Origin: Deltaproteobacteria bacterium
GTDB lineage: Bacteria; Myxococcota_A; UBA9160; UBA4427
Direction: 5' to 3'
Length of the DNA: 39,026 nucleotides
Assembly (NCBI GenBank): GCA_002709835.1
Contig: PAQX01000082.1
Coordinates: 1-39,026 of the forward strand
This document shows, in pieces, positions 26,301 through 32,606 of the stretch. The notes under the pieces are model-generated. The model was not told the DNA's origin. It was given only the letters and a program-made list of their open reading frames with translations, and did no database searches. The stretch's first letter is position 1. Each line of letters opens with the position of its first letter. The position numbers and the translations under genes were made by a program.

Positions 26301-26880
26301 CTCCGGTGGCGGGATCACGGCCTTCGAGATGGCCCATCAGCTGACCGCGGCGGGCGAGGAGGTCTCGATGCTCCTGATGCTCGATTCACTTCTGCCGGTC
26401 GAGCCCGAGATCACGAAGCTCGATCGGGTGAAGGTCCAGATGTTGCGGCTCAAGCAGGGGGGGCCTGCCTACCTGTGGGAGTGGGCGCGGAACCGGGTCA
26501 AGTGGCAGTGGGAGCAGATCCAGTTGCGTATCGGCGACGAAGAGCCGCCGCCGCCCTCGGACGAGTTCCACAACGCGGCCATCGAGGCGGCGTTCCGTGC
26601 GGCGCTTCCGATCTATCCGATGCGCCACTACGCGGGCCACGTCCATCTCTTCCGGCCGCAACAGGACCACGCCTACGTGCTGGGCGAGGGACGCATCCTG
26701 TCGAGCGAAAAGCGCTGGGTCTTCGCCGACAACGGCTGGGGGGAGTGGGTCGACTCGATCGAGGTGTCCGAGATGCCCGGTGACCACGACAGCATGGTTC
26801 TCGAGCCGAACGTCCGGGTGATGGCGGCCAAGCTCCGGGAGGTCCTCGAATCGATCGAATCGCCCGAGGCTGTCGACTGA
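20359..26880 (+). CDS. Type I polyketide synthase module KS-AT-KR-DH-ACP-TE
   Basis: A 2173-residue single-module PKS. KS, about 20-450: Cys193 (TACSTS), His329 (ECHGTGT), His373 (KTNIGHLD). AT, about 550-860: FSGGGSQYAGM, Ser647 in GHSMGE, and VAGHSRLF at the position of the HAFH/YASH substrate motif, so malonyl is likely but not certain. A KR structural half lies at about 930-1120; the catalytic KR from TGGLGGLG (1194) has Ser1341/1342 and Tyr1355-Asn1359. A DH-like hot-dog region, about 1420-1720, has His1442 and Asp1613, and lies after the KR rather than before it. ACP Ser1834 (LGGHSL). Thioesterase: Ser1982 (GGFSGGG), Asp2009, His2143. The acidic N-terminus (YDDVDEVGEND) may dock with the basic NRPS tail. 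It extends the NRPS starter once and the TE releases it. The ribosome site is very strong. Confidence 0.93.
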   Translation: MAKIGHTEARYDDVDEVGENDIAIVGMALRVPGANGVDEFWRNLREGRESIVDYAEDQLVENGEHPDTLRKPSYVARGGALSDMKLFDRDFFGFSPKEAAVLDPQHRHFMELCWEALEDAGHTPGRFDGQIGLFGGCGMGSYFYFNVCTHRDLVDETGLFLLRHTGNDKDFLATRVSYVLDLKGPSVNIQTACSTSLVATHYACQSLLTGECDLALAGGVTILFPNEVGYVFKDGEVLSPDGHCHAFDHRAQGTVLTSGGGVVGLRRLEDAIEDGDPIYAVIKGSAVNNDGGQKVGYLAPSVDGQAAAMGEAYSLADVDPATIGLIECHGTGTYMGDPIEIAALTQAFRNQDSEGAEENQFCRIGSVKTNIGHLDTAAGVVGLMKAALALKNEEMPPTLNYEQPNPEIGFERTPFVVNDELTPWPAGQGVRRAAVNSLGVGGTNAHVVLQGFNATQPAACPTEPDRVLFQLAAKSSKALDGACRKLARHLEDDVETPLADVAYTLQKSREEFEMRRVVVAKDRSEAIELLEGLDPRRVFTHAANDSRSSLAFMFSGGGSQYAGMSRDLHATEPVFREHLDRGLAMYQEKTAVDLRALVLCEPGTESEVEAPLTGTDRQLAAIFIVEYAMVQLWKSWGIEPDIMIGHSMGENVAACVAGVITYEECMDWMILRGRIVDTTAAGGMIAVSLPADQLVPFLEGRCDVAAANSPSLSVASGAVDEIDALQKRLDDAEVDYQRVALNVAGHSRLFDPILEEFGTFIRTLNLQKPSIPFISNRTGKVITDEQALDPDYWVEHLRREVRFSDGLETLLETPGRVLLEVGPGQTLSSFARQQPTTAPINIVSSIRHKADESSDADFFLAALGRLWASGVEVELDRLYEGQARRRVRIPTYAWNHQSYFLDRIEPTVVAEGAGSPERIEDLADWGSVPTWHASAVDPRRLEEKTTWLLFMDRFGLGRRMRERLESAGHTVACVYEGDAFRKRNAFEYTLSPELGREGYNALVKDLAASGHMPSQIAHFWLATEGEHFRPGSSFFHENLQNGFWSLYFLAKALGEENLPGDVHLSVVSTGLHGLEGDDGKLYPEKATILGPALVIPRELPGVTCKSIDVTLPSKKGAKALLRRFGPGGADAMRPENLDALAETLEAEVLAPGETEVVAIRGDHRFVRRFEASPLPARSDEVGSALVDGGTYLLTGGLGGLGLTLADRLAREVPGVRLALLGRTPLPPREDWEAILSGAQGTAVEARKIRRIRAIEESGARVEVVTGDVTRLDDMRRGVDQIRDRFGPLDGIFHVAGIVSDDLIQLKADHDIERVFGPKVHGTEVIDAILEESGAKLLVLYSSTSALTAPTGQVDYVAANAFLDAFAHSRKDHPVRTVAINWGIWNEVGKAATTMFGQDEEVEETVSTAVSHPFFETRQRDSHGRTGFFKSYSPQRDWILDEHRTKAGEALFPGAGYPELARAALAEYGETGGFDIHDLYFLRPLFVPDGEIREVRVQLEPSDAGYKFGVRTRHRIEGRPCWVLAAEASLELGDADEPENLDVAEIDARCQKGRTSVNPLGHRTGQDNHVRFGERWRVLRQVLYGEGEALAYLELKDEFKTPDEEYQLHPALLDLATGYAMDLIEGYDAEESLWVPVSYGQIRVHGPLTGRVSSWVRIREDIEDKRNFASFDVTIMDAEGKVLFEAVDFTITRVENAVDFSEPLDAKTADVEFEATATLQDDDDLSPAELQLRRNLEAGILPEEGTEALLRVLDAGMGPQVAITSIGLEALRKQADDVVVESSGGGARFERPDLESEYVEPRDEIEKTLVALWEELLGVEGLGIQDSFFDLGGHSLIAVRFFTKIKKTYRVDFPISVLFEAPTIEGCAGLIRESIGTESAEAKEEGAQAAVPKTRFKHLVAMDAGADAGKPPFFLVAGMFGNVLNLRHLASLVGTDRPFYGLQAAGLYGGEEPHGTFEEMAEAYIAEIRQVQPHGPYTIGGFSGGGITAFEMAHQLTAAGEEVSMLLMLDSLLPVEPEITKLDRVKVQMLRLKQGGPAYLWEWARNRVKWQWEQIQLRIGDEEPPPPSDEFHNAAIEAAFRAALPIYPMRHYAGHVHLFRPQQDHAYVLGEGRILSSEKRWVFADNGWGEWVDSIEVSEMPGDHDSMVLEPNVRVMAAKLREVLESIESPEAVD

Positions 26881-26946
26881 GCGTCCGGCGCGAGCAGAAC
26901 GCTGAACGAGGGGCGCGGCCGCCGGCAAGGCGACGGCATCGGCACG

Positions 26947-26992
26947 GTGGCCGGAGTGCGCTTCGCGTCACGAAGGGGCGCCCTTCGGCCAC
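26947..26992 (+). terminator. Hairpin downstream of the PKS gene, possible terminator
   Basis: Within the 208-bp spacer after the PKS stop there is a perfect 7-bp stem CGAAGGG / CCCTTCG with a GCG loop (26971-26987), enclosed by GTGGCCG (26947-26953) and CGGCCAC (26986-26992, sharing two bases with the inner stem, so the two stems compete). No U-tract follows. It may end the NRPS-PKS message or stabilise its 3' end; promoter activity for the kinase operon should then lie between here and 27088, where TACACT around 27050-27055 is a weak -10 candidate. Confidence 0.35.
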
Positions 26993-27088
26993 TCCTCCAT
27001 CGCTCGCGGGGTCCGAGAACGCCGCAATGCCGGGTACTTCGACCGACACGCTACACTCGGGATCGCTTCTCGTGGGGGACGCTTAGCC

Positions 27089-28225
27089 ATGGGCGAGATT
27101 TCGGAAGCCCTTTCCCGGGCCCGACAGGAGGAAGGTGCGGAGACCCGTGAGGCCCCCGAGGGCCGGTCTCCTCGCGCGCCCTCGTCGTCGCCGAGGAGCC
27201 ATCCTCCGCTCTACGACGCGCCGCCCGCCCGGGGCGAGCGCGAGAGCGACCTCCCCCGCCACGAAATCGGCAGCCTTCGGGACCCCGCGCCCCCGCCGGG
27301 GCCGCCGCGCGCGGAGTCGCCTTCGTCGTCGCCCTCCGCAGAGACGCGCTATGTGTCGATCCGAGACGACCGAGCGGACAGCTGGCTCTACCGGATGTGC
27401 AACGTCGAGCCCGAGAGCGCCGATGCTTTTCGTTTCCGCCACTTCGCGGTGCGGATGCGCGCTGCCCTCGACGCCGCTGCGAAGCACTCGGTGCTCGTCA
27501 CGAGCGCAATCCAGGGCGAGGGCAAGACGACTGTCGCCATCAACCTTGCGCTGGCGCTCGCTTCGATCGCGCCGCGGGTGCGGATTGCCCTGGTCGACCT
27601 CGACCTGCGTCGCGGTCGTGTCGCTCGGGAGCTGGGCTCTGAGGCCTCCGTGGGTGTCGACGACGTCCTGGCGGGCCGCGCCGAGCTCGACGACGTGATC
27701 GCCCCGACGAGCGCGGGGCGTCTCGATATCCTGCCGTGCGCGGGAACCAACCCGGATGCCCATGCGCTCTTCGGTGACAACGCCGAAGGCTTCTTCGGTC
27801 AGCTGCACGCGCGCTACGACTATGTGATCTGCGACGGGCCGCCGGTCCTGCCGGTCCCCGACTCGCCGCTCATCTCGAAGCACGTCGGCGGGTGTCTCGC
27901 GATCGTGGCGAGCGGGCGAACGCGACACGCTGCTTTCGCGGACTCGATGGATCTGATTCCGCGCGATCGGTGGTACGGCGTGTTCATGAACGAGAGCACG
28001 ACCGTCGCGTCCAAGGACCGCTACGGCTACCGCGGCAACTACACGATCGACGAAGACGACGCGGCGGGCGGAGACGCCTCGGGTGGGGGCGCGTCGGGTG
28101 AGGCGCAAGCCGGATCCCGAACGCGGCGCGTGTCGGTGGTCCGCCGCGCGATCGCGGCGGCGACCGCGGCCTACGTGGCCGACCTGCGAGGCGGTTCCGA
28201 CGGCGACGGCGGAGGTGCCGAATGA
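27089..28225 (+). CDS. BY-type tyrosine autokinase (CpsD/CapB-like) of the exopolysaccharide system
   Basis: A 378-residue cytoplasmic bacterial tyrosine kinase. After a Pro/Ser/Arg-rich first ~90 residues comes the kinase: Walker A SAIQGEGKTTVAIN with Lys146, Walker A' ALVDLDLRRGR, and Walker B YDYVICDGPPVL. The C-terminal Tyr cluster RYGYRGNY (Tyr312, 314, 318) is a likely autophosphorylation site, followed by a Gly/Ala/acidic linker and an Ala/Arg-rich tail. Such kinases cycle with a Wzz-type activator to control polymer length and export; here the activator gene starts inside this gene's stop (ATGA at 28222). It starts with MGEISEALSRARQEEG after a GGGGGA ribosome site. The order kinase - Wzz is the reverse of some exosortase loci but is otherwise normal. 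Confidence 0.9.
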   Translation: MGEISEALSRARQEEGAETREAPEGRSPRAPSSSPRSHPPLYDAPPARGERESDLPRHEIGSLRDPAPPPGPPRAESPSSSPSAETRYVSIRDDRADSWLYRMCNVEPESADAFRFRHFAVRMRAALDAAAKHSVLVTSAIQGEGKTTVAINLALALASIAPRVRIALVDLDLRRGRVARELGSEASVGVDDVLAGRAELDDVIAPTSAGRLDILPCAGTNPDAHALFGDNAEGFFGQLHARYDYVICDGPPVLPVPDSPLISKHVGGCLAIVASGRTRHAAFADSMDLIPRDRWYGVFMNESTTVASKDRYGYRGNYTIDEDDAAGGDASGGGASGEAQAGSRTRRVSVVRRAIAAATAAYVADLRGGSDGDGGGAE

Positions 28226-29628
28226 GCGGAGACGCGTACTTCGACGATGGCGCCGATGACGCGGCGGCGCTCCCTGGATTCATCACGGATCCGATGGGCG
28301 TGCTACGGCGGCGTTGGCTGCCGGTCCTGCTCCTGATCATGGTCGGCACGGCGGGCAGCCTCTTCTACGTCCAGACGCGGACGCCGGAGTACGAGGCGCG
28401 CGCGACGGTGCTGGTCGCGAGCCAGCGCATCTCCGAGACGCTGATCGCGTCGACGGTCGAGACGAATCAGCTCGAGAAGGTGAGCGCCATCCTCGGCGAG
28501 CTCTTCGCTCGCCGGACCCTGGCGGAGCTCATCGAAGAGCACGGGCTTTATGCGGCGGGCGAGGAAGGCGAGCTGCTCACCCTCGAGGAGAAGGCCGCGA
28601 TCCTGCGCCGTCAGATCGTCATCGCACCGGATTCGACGAACCAGGCGAACCAGGATCCGCGGAGCAGCGCCACCGTATTCGAGGTGCTCTTCACCTATAC
28701 CGACCCGATCAAGGCGGCGGCGGTCACCAACGATCTCGCGAGTCGGTTCACGGACATCCATCTGCGCGACCGCAGCCGCCAGGCCCGCATCACGACCGAG
28801 TTCCTGCGACGCGAGCTCCGGAAGAACGAGGAGGAGCTTGCCGCCCAGGAGCGCGCCATCACGAGCTTCAAGCAAACCCATCGAGGATCGCTCCCGAGCG
28901 AGCTCGAGACCTCCCAGGGGCGCCTTGATCGGCTCCAGAGCCAGCGCCAGTCGCTGGCTCTCCAGATCGCATCGGTCGAGAGTCGTCTGGCGACCCTGGC
29001 GTCTACGGGCTCGGACGTCCAGCCGGACTCGCCGGAAGCCCAGATCCGCGGTCTGAGGACCCGGTACAAGGAACAGCGCGCGCTCTATACCGACGATCAC
29101 CCGAACGTCGTGAGTCTCGCGAGCCAGATCGAGGCGCTGGAAGCGGAACTCGCCGCGGGGGGCACCCGCAGCACGACCAGCTCGCCGGTGGCCGACGCCG
29201 CGCGGATCGAGCTCGCAGAGCTGCGCCGCCAGCTGGCTGCCGCCTCCTCGGAGATCGAGCGCCTCGAAGGGCTCGTGGTCCTCGTGCCGCAGCGCGCCGA
29301 GGAGCTCGCGGCCCTGGAGCAGCGCGCCAAGATCCTGCGTGAGAACAACACCGAGTTTCTTCGAAAGGTGAACCAGGCAGAGCTCTCGGAAGCGGTCGAG
29401 TCGGCGCAGCAGGGCGAGCGGGCGAGCATCCTCGATGCGGCCGTCCCGCCCTGGGAGCCGAGCTCGTCACCGGCCAAGGTGGTCGCGATCCTGCTGGTCG
29501 GGACCTTCGGTCTCGCGGGAGGCCTCGCGGTGCTCCTGGAGCTGGTCGACGCGGTGATCGTCGGCGAGAGCGACATCGAGCGGGTCTACCGGATGCCGGT
29601 CCTGGGCGCCGTCTCCAAGATGTCCTGA
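28222..29628 (+). CDS. Wzz/GumC-family chain-length determinant and kinase activator
   Basis: A 468-residue polysaccharide co-polymerase. A membrane helix lies at about 31-50 (WLPVLLLIMVGTAGSLFYV) and a second at about 420-445 (VVAILLVGTFGLAGGLAV), flanking a long periplasmic region. The periplasmic part begins PEYEARATVLVASQRI (Wzz fold) and has extended coiled-coil stretches at about 185-260 and 300-395 rich in Glu, Arg, Leu and Gln. The Pro-rich segment before TM2 (PPWEPSSSPAK) is typical. It should bind the BY-kinase on the cytoplasmic side and set polymer length in the periplasm. No cytoplasmic kinase domain is fused, consistent with the separate kinase. It is followed 16 bp later by the exosortase-like gene. 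Confidence 0.9.
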   Translation: MSGDAYFDDGADDAAALPGFITDPMGVLRRRWLPVLLLIMVGTAGSLFYVQTRTPEYEARATVLVASQRISETLIASTVETNQLEKVSAILGELFARRTLAELIEEHGLYAAGEEGELLTLEEKAAILRRQIVIAPDSTNQANQDPRSSATVFEVLFTYTDPIKAAAVTNDLASRFTDIHLRDRSRQARITTEFLRRELRKNEEELAAQERAITSFKQTHRGSLPSELETSQGRLDRLQSQRQSLALQIASVESRLATLASTGSDVQPDSPEAQIRGLRTRYKEQRALYTDDHPNVVSLASQIEALEAELAAGGTRSTTSSPVADAARIELAELRRQLAAASSEIERLEGLVVLVPQRAEELAALEQRAKILRENNTEFLRKVNQAELSEAVESAQQGERASILDAAVPPWEPSSSPAKVVAILLVGTFGLAGGLAVLLELVDAVIVGESDIERVYRMPVLGAVSKMS

Positions 29629-29644
29629 CGGAGCGGATCCCGCC

Positions 29645-30490
29645 TTGGCACCCGTTGAAGTCGGAGCCTCGCGGCGCGACCGGGCGCGGCCCTTGCTGAC
29701 CCCGCTACGCGGGCTCGCTTTGGCCGTCGCCTTCTCTCCGGCCCTGCTGGATCTCGGTCGTCAGGTCGCGACGGAGCCCTGGGCCCGCGCCGTTCTCGTG
29801 GTGCCCTGGCTCCTCCTGCTCGCCGCGAGGGTCGACCGTCCGCAGGACGCGCCCCGCCACGGACGATCGATCGTGATCGCGTGTCTGGCTTCAGCCTTGC
29901 TCCTTCAGGTCGTCGCGATCGGGGGAGACGCCCTGCGACTCACGCGAGGCGGGGTGGTGATCGCGTTCGCGGGCACGCTCTGGGCGAGCGGGACGGTCGG
30001 GCCGCGCGCGGCGATCCTGTCGCTCTGGCTCCTCCCGGTGCCGAGCTTCGTCGTCGACGCGATGAGTCCCGTGCTCGAGATTTCCTTCGGTCGCCTCCTT
30101 GCTGCGCTGCCGGGCCTCGCCTTCGAGGCGACGGCCTTCGACCCCGCGCTCTCGACCCGAGGTGGGCGACTCTCCCTCGAGCCGATCGACGGCGGACTCT
30201 CGCTGTGTGTCGGGCTCGCGGGGATCGGCTGGGCTCGCGGCGTCTTCGCGGGGCGTCCGATGCGACGCGTCGTGGGCGGGGCGTTGCTCTGGGGGGGGCT
30301 CGGGCTCGTCGTGCAGGCCGCTTTGCTCGCGGTCGCGGCGGTCGCCGTCGCGCCGGTCGCGGGGGCCGCGATGGCGCGAGGCGTGCTCGACCATGGCGGC
30401 GCCCTGCTGATCGTTCTCGTTGGGGTCGCGCTGGCGCCGATCGGGAGCGCTTCGCGACGGCGGCTCTCGGGCGGTCCGGGTCCATGTTGA
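29645..30490 (+). CDS. Degenerate exosortase-like membrane protein
   Basis: A 281-residue protein with about seven or eight hydrophobic helices, starting at TTG 29645. It follows Wzz and overlaps the EpsI gene by 7 bp, exactly where exosortase genes normally lie. Several family marks are recognisable: LLPVPSFVVDAMSPVLEISF (compare the P-x-P-x-F and Leu-Gln helix of exosortases), GGRLSLEPIDGGLSLCVGLAG, and a late LDHGG with His250. The catalytic CSG of exosortases seems to be replaced by DGG (Asp182-Gly184), although Cys188 lies six residues on, and the N-x-x-R helix is replaced by neutral residues around Gln224. It is therefore probably not a working transpeptidase of the usual type. An 8-G run lies at 30291-30298. 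The assignment is from position and partial motifs; it is the most uncertain of the named proteins. Confidence 0.6.
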   Translation: MAPVEVGASRRDRARPLLTPLRGLALAVAFSPALLDLGRQVATEPWARAVLVVPWLLLLAARVDRPQDAPRHGRSIVIACLASALLLQVVAIGGDALRLTRGGVVIAFAGTLWASGTVGPRAAILSLWLLPVPSFVVDAMSPVLEISFGRLLAALPGLAFEATAFDPALSTRGGRLSLEPIDGGLSLCVGLAGIGWARGVFAGRPMRRVVGGALLWGGLGLVVQAALLAVAAVAVAPVAGAAMARGVLDHGGALLIVLVGVALAPIGSASRRRLSGGPGPC

Positions 30491-31158
30491 ACCGGGACGT
30501 GGAAAGCGCGGTGCTCGTGGTCGTGCTCCTCGTGGTCGGGGCGCTCTCCTGGTGGCTCACCCTGCGTCCGGTCCTCGAGCCGGACCCGACCCGCTTCGAC
30601 GCGCTGCCCGAGCGCCTGAACGGCTGGCAGTCCGTCGAGATCGAGATGGACGAGGGCGTGTCCGAGATGCTGGCCGCCGATCACAATGTCCAGCGCGCGT
30701 ATCTCCACCCCCAGCGCTACGTGGTCTTCTTCTATCTCGGGTATTACGGCACCCGCCGCGGCGGCACGCCCGAGCACACGCCCGACGTCTGCTACCCCGC
30801 CCAGGGCTGGGAGATCCTTTCCGCCATGGACCGCTCGGTCGGCGGCGACGAGGGCTTCGACGTCCGCGAGTTCGTTCTCGAGAAGGACGGGGAACGCCGC
30901 CTCGTGCACTACTGGTACCGGACGAGCCATGCCACGGGGATCACCAGCACTGCCCGGCTACGGCTCCAGCACTTCTGGGGGCGCCTGACGGCGAACCGGG
31001 GTGATGGGGCGCTCGTGCGACTCAGCACGCTGATCGAGGCGGATGACGTCGAAGACGCCCGTTCAAGGCTCTACGGGCTCGACGTCGCGTTCGAGCACGC
31101 GGTCGAGGACGCGTGGAAGACTGCGGATGCCGAGCCAGCACTGTCGCCGACCGGCTGA
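30484..31158 (+). CDS. epsI: EpsI-family exosortase-associated protein
   Basis: A 224-residue EpsI domain (DUF3485) protein. A single N-terminal membrane helix (about 8-27, VLVVVLLVVGALSWWLTL) is followed by LPERLNGWQSVEIEMDEGV, a beta-rich region VVFFYLGYYGTRRGGTPEHT, then His98 and Cys103 in HTPDVCYPAQGW, which is the family hallmark, and HYWYRTSHATGI further on. EpsI normally lies beside or is fused to an exosortase (EpsH) and serves exopolysaccharide production in Methylobacillus-type loci. Here it overlaps the exosortase-like gene, which confirms that gene's family. It is the last gene of the kinase-Wzz operon and converges with the aldo/keto reductase gene 30 bp away. The family is secure; the molecular function of EpsI is not known. 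Confidence 0.88.
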   Translation: MLNRDVESAVLVVVLLVVGALSWWLTLRPVLEPDPTRFDALPERLNGWQSVEIEMDEGVSEMLAADHNVQRAYLHPQRYVVFFYLGYYGTRRGGTPEHTPDVCYPAQGWEILSAMDRSVGGDEGFDVREFVLEKDGERRLVHYWYRTSHATGITSTARLRLQHFWGRLTANRGDGALVRLSTLIEADDVEDARSRLYGLDVAFEHAVEDAWKTADAEPALSPTG

Positions 31159-31188
31159 CGCGCGTCGTCTGAAACGCCGGACCGCGGC

Positions 31189-32475
31189 TCAGGCGAGACG
31201 GTGGTGGGTGTCGCGCGCGAGACCCGCGATGTCGAGGCCAGAGGGGCAGGCGGTCGCGCAGGGCGTTCCGCTACAGCTGAGGCAGGCGAGGGCGTTCCGT
31301 CCGACCTGCGCGTACTCTCGGCGCGCGATCGTCGGCTGCCGGTAGTCGAGGTCGTACATGCGCATGCGCATGACGTCGGGGATCTCGACGCCCGCCGGGC
31401 AGCTCGAGGCGCAGTCGCCGCAGCCGATCAGACAGCTCGTCCCGACGTTCTTCGCGAGGTAGCGCGCGAGCAGCGCGAGGTCTTCCCGATCGGGTTCGCC
31501 GCTGCCGGATGCCTCCACGAATTCGTCGATCGCGTCCGTCGACGTCATCGAGATCACGAGCCCGTCGACGGAAGGGTCCGAGAGCACCCAACGGAATGCT
31601 GCCTGTGAGAAGGTGCGCCCCGGGCGTTCGAACGCCCTCATGTCGTTCATGCGCGCGCCCTTGAGCGTCTTCATGACCATCACGCCGACGCCTTCGCCGT
31701 GGGCGCGAGCGATCAGCTCCGGCAGCCTGGCCTGGCTCGCGACGATGTCGAGACTCGGGAGCCAATCCGAGAGATAGGCCTTGAGCGAGTCCTTGAAGCT
31801 CGGCTGCTGGGCGAAGCTGTAGGCGACCAGGAAGACGTCGACGAGCGACTGGTCGAGCGCGTATTCCATGCACTGGGCGAGTCGCGGCGCGTGGCCAGAC
31901 ATCCCGATCGCACGGATCTTCCCCTCTTCCTTGGCGCGGGTCGCGAAAGCCTGCCATTCCTCGCCGAGGCGATCGACGTCGTTGACCGCATGGTTCATGT
32001 AGATGTCGACGTAGTCGGTCTTCAGGTGGCGCAGGCTCTGCTCGAGCATCTTCATCTGATGCGCCGCGGAGTTCTCGGGGACGGCCCAGTACTTGGTCGT
32101 GATCGTGACCTCGTCTCGGCGACCCTGTAGCGCACGGCCGAGGATCTTCTCGGCGCGGCCTTCCGTGTAGCCCTCGGCCGTGTCGAAGTGGGTGACGCCG
32201 CGGTCGAGGGCGTGGTGGACGAGCGCCTCGTCTGCGTCCGCCTCCAGGCTGAACGAGCCGAAGCTGATGTCGGGGATCTCGATGCCCGTGCGGCCCAGCT
32301 GGACGCGGTTGCGGATCGACGGCGCCGGCCTCGCTGCGTCGGGGCGCGCGGCGCCTGTCGCGACGGCGGTCCCGACGGCGCCGCTGGCGCGCAGGAACGC
32401 GCGGCGGGTGAGGTCGGTTCCGGGACCGGGCGGAGGCGTCGTCTGCGCGCGGGGGGCCTCGGGAGCATCGGCCAT
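31189..32475 (-). CDS. Tat-exported aldo/keto reductase with C-terminal 4Fe-4S domain
   Basis: A 428-residue oxidoreductase. The start at 32475 follows TTGGAGGG; upstream open frame is not protein-like. A twin-arginine signal (LTRRAFLRASGAVG, about residues 22-35) directs it folded to the periplasm. The AKR barrel begins VQLGRTGIEIPDISFGSF; DTAEGYTEGRAEKILG gives Asp and Tyr of the catalytic tetrad, ITTKYW the Lys, and YMNHAVND the His. The C-terminus has two cysteine clusters, C-x3-C-x2-C-x3-CP and C-x2-C-x4-C-x3-CP, for two 4Fe-4S centres. This resembles other Tat/Fe-S AKR proteins, whose electron partner and substrate are mostly unknown. It lies on the strand opposite the EPS genes and may be unrelated to them. 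Confidence 0.88.
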   Translation of the reverse strand: MADAPEAPRAQTTPPPGPGTDLTRRAFLRASGAVGTAVATGAARPDAARPAPSIRNRVQLGRTGIEIPDISFGSFSLEADADEALVHHALDRGVTHFDTAEGYTEGRAEKILGRALQGRRDEVTITTKYWAVPENSAAHQMKMLEQSLRHLKTDYVDIYMNHAVNDVDRLGEEWQAFATRAKEEGKIRAIGMSGHAPRLAQCMEYALDQSLVDVFLVAYSFAQQPSFKDSLKAYLSDWLPSLDIVASQARLPELIARAHGEGVGVMVMKTLKGARMNDMRAFERPGRTFSQAAFRWVLSDPSVDGLVISMTSTDAIDEFVEASGSGEPDREDLALLARYLAKNVGTSCLIGCGDCASSCPAGVEIPDVMRMRMYDLDYRQPTIARREYAQVGRNALACLSCSGTPCATACPSGLDIAGLARDTHHRLA

Positions 32476-32606
32476 CGACGGGCCCTCCAATTGACCCGCG
32501 AGGGGGCGCGGCGGGGTCGGGCAGAGGATACGCGCTCCCCCTGGAAACGGAAACGCGGGGCCTCCTGGGAGCCCCCGCGCCCAACGAACCGTCGTCCTGA
32601 CCGGAA
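32476..32606. promoter_or_regulatory. Spacer between secreted-protein gene and AKR gene
   Basis: 131 bp. It holds the intrinsic terminator of the secreted-protein gene (32554-32579 with T-rich flank) and, closer to 32475, the GGAGGG ribosome site of the reductase. A promoter for the reductase must lie between these, in about 32490-32540, but no consensus elements stand out. Confidence 0.4.
32554..32579 (-). terminator. Rho-independent terminator after the secreted-protein gene
   Basis: On the minus strand, 27 bp after the TAG/TGA region of the secreted-protein gene, lies an 11-bp stem with one mismatch (arms 32554-32564 and 32569-32579, 4-base loop) that is nearly all G/C. It is followed on that strand by TTTCCGTTTCC, a T-rich run rare in this genome. 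This is the most convincing intrinsic terminator in the window and shows that the secreted-protein gene is transcribed apart from the reductase. Confidence 0.75.

Noticed and set aside
24442..26337. A 631-codon minus-strand frame opposite the DH-ACP-TE part.
   Set aside because: Antisense shadow of the PKS; no protein-like hydrophobic pattern or motif.
30291..30298. 8-G run in the exosortase-like gene as evidence of a frameshift that removed the catalytic motifs.
   Set aside because: The frame before and after the run both read as membrane helices continuous with the C-terminal LDHGG, so no frame change is needed.
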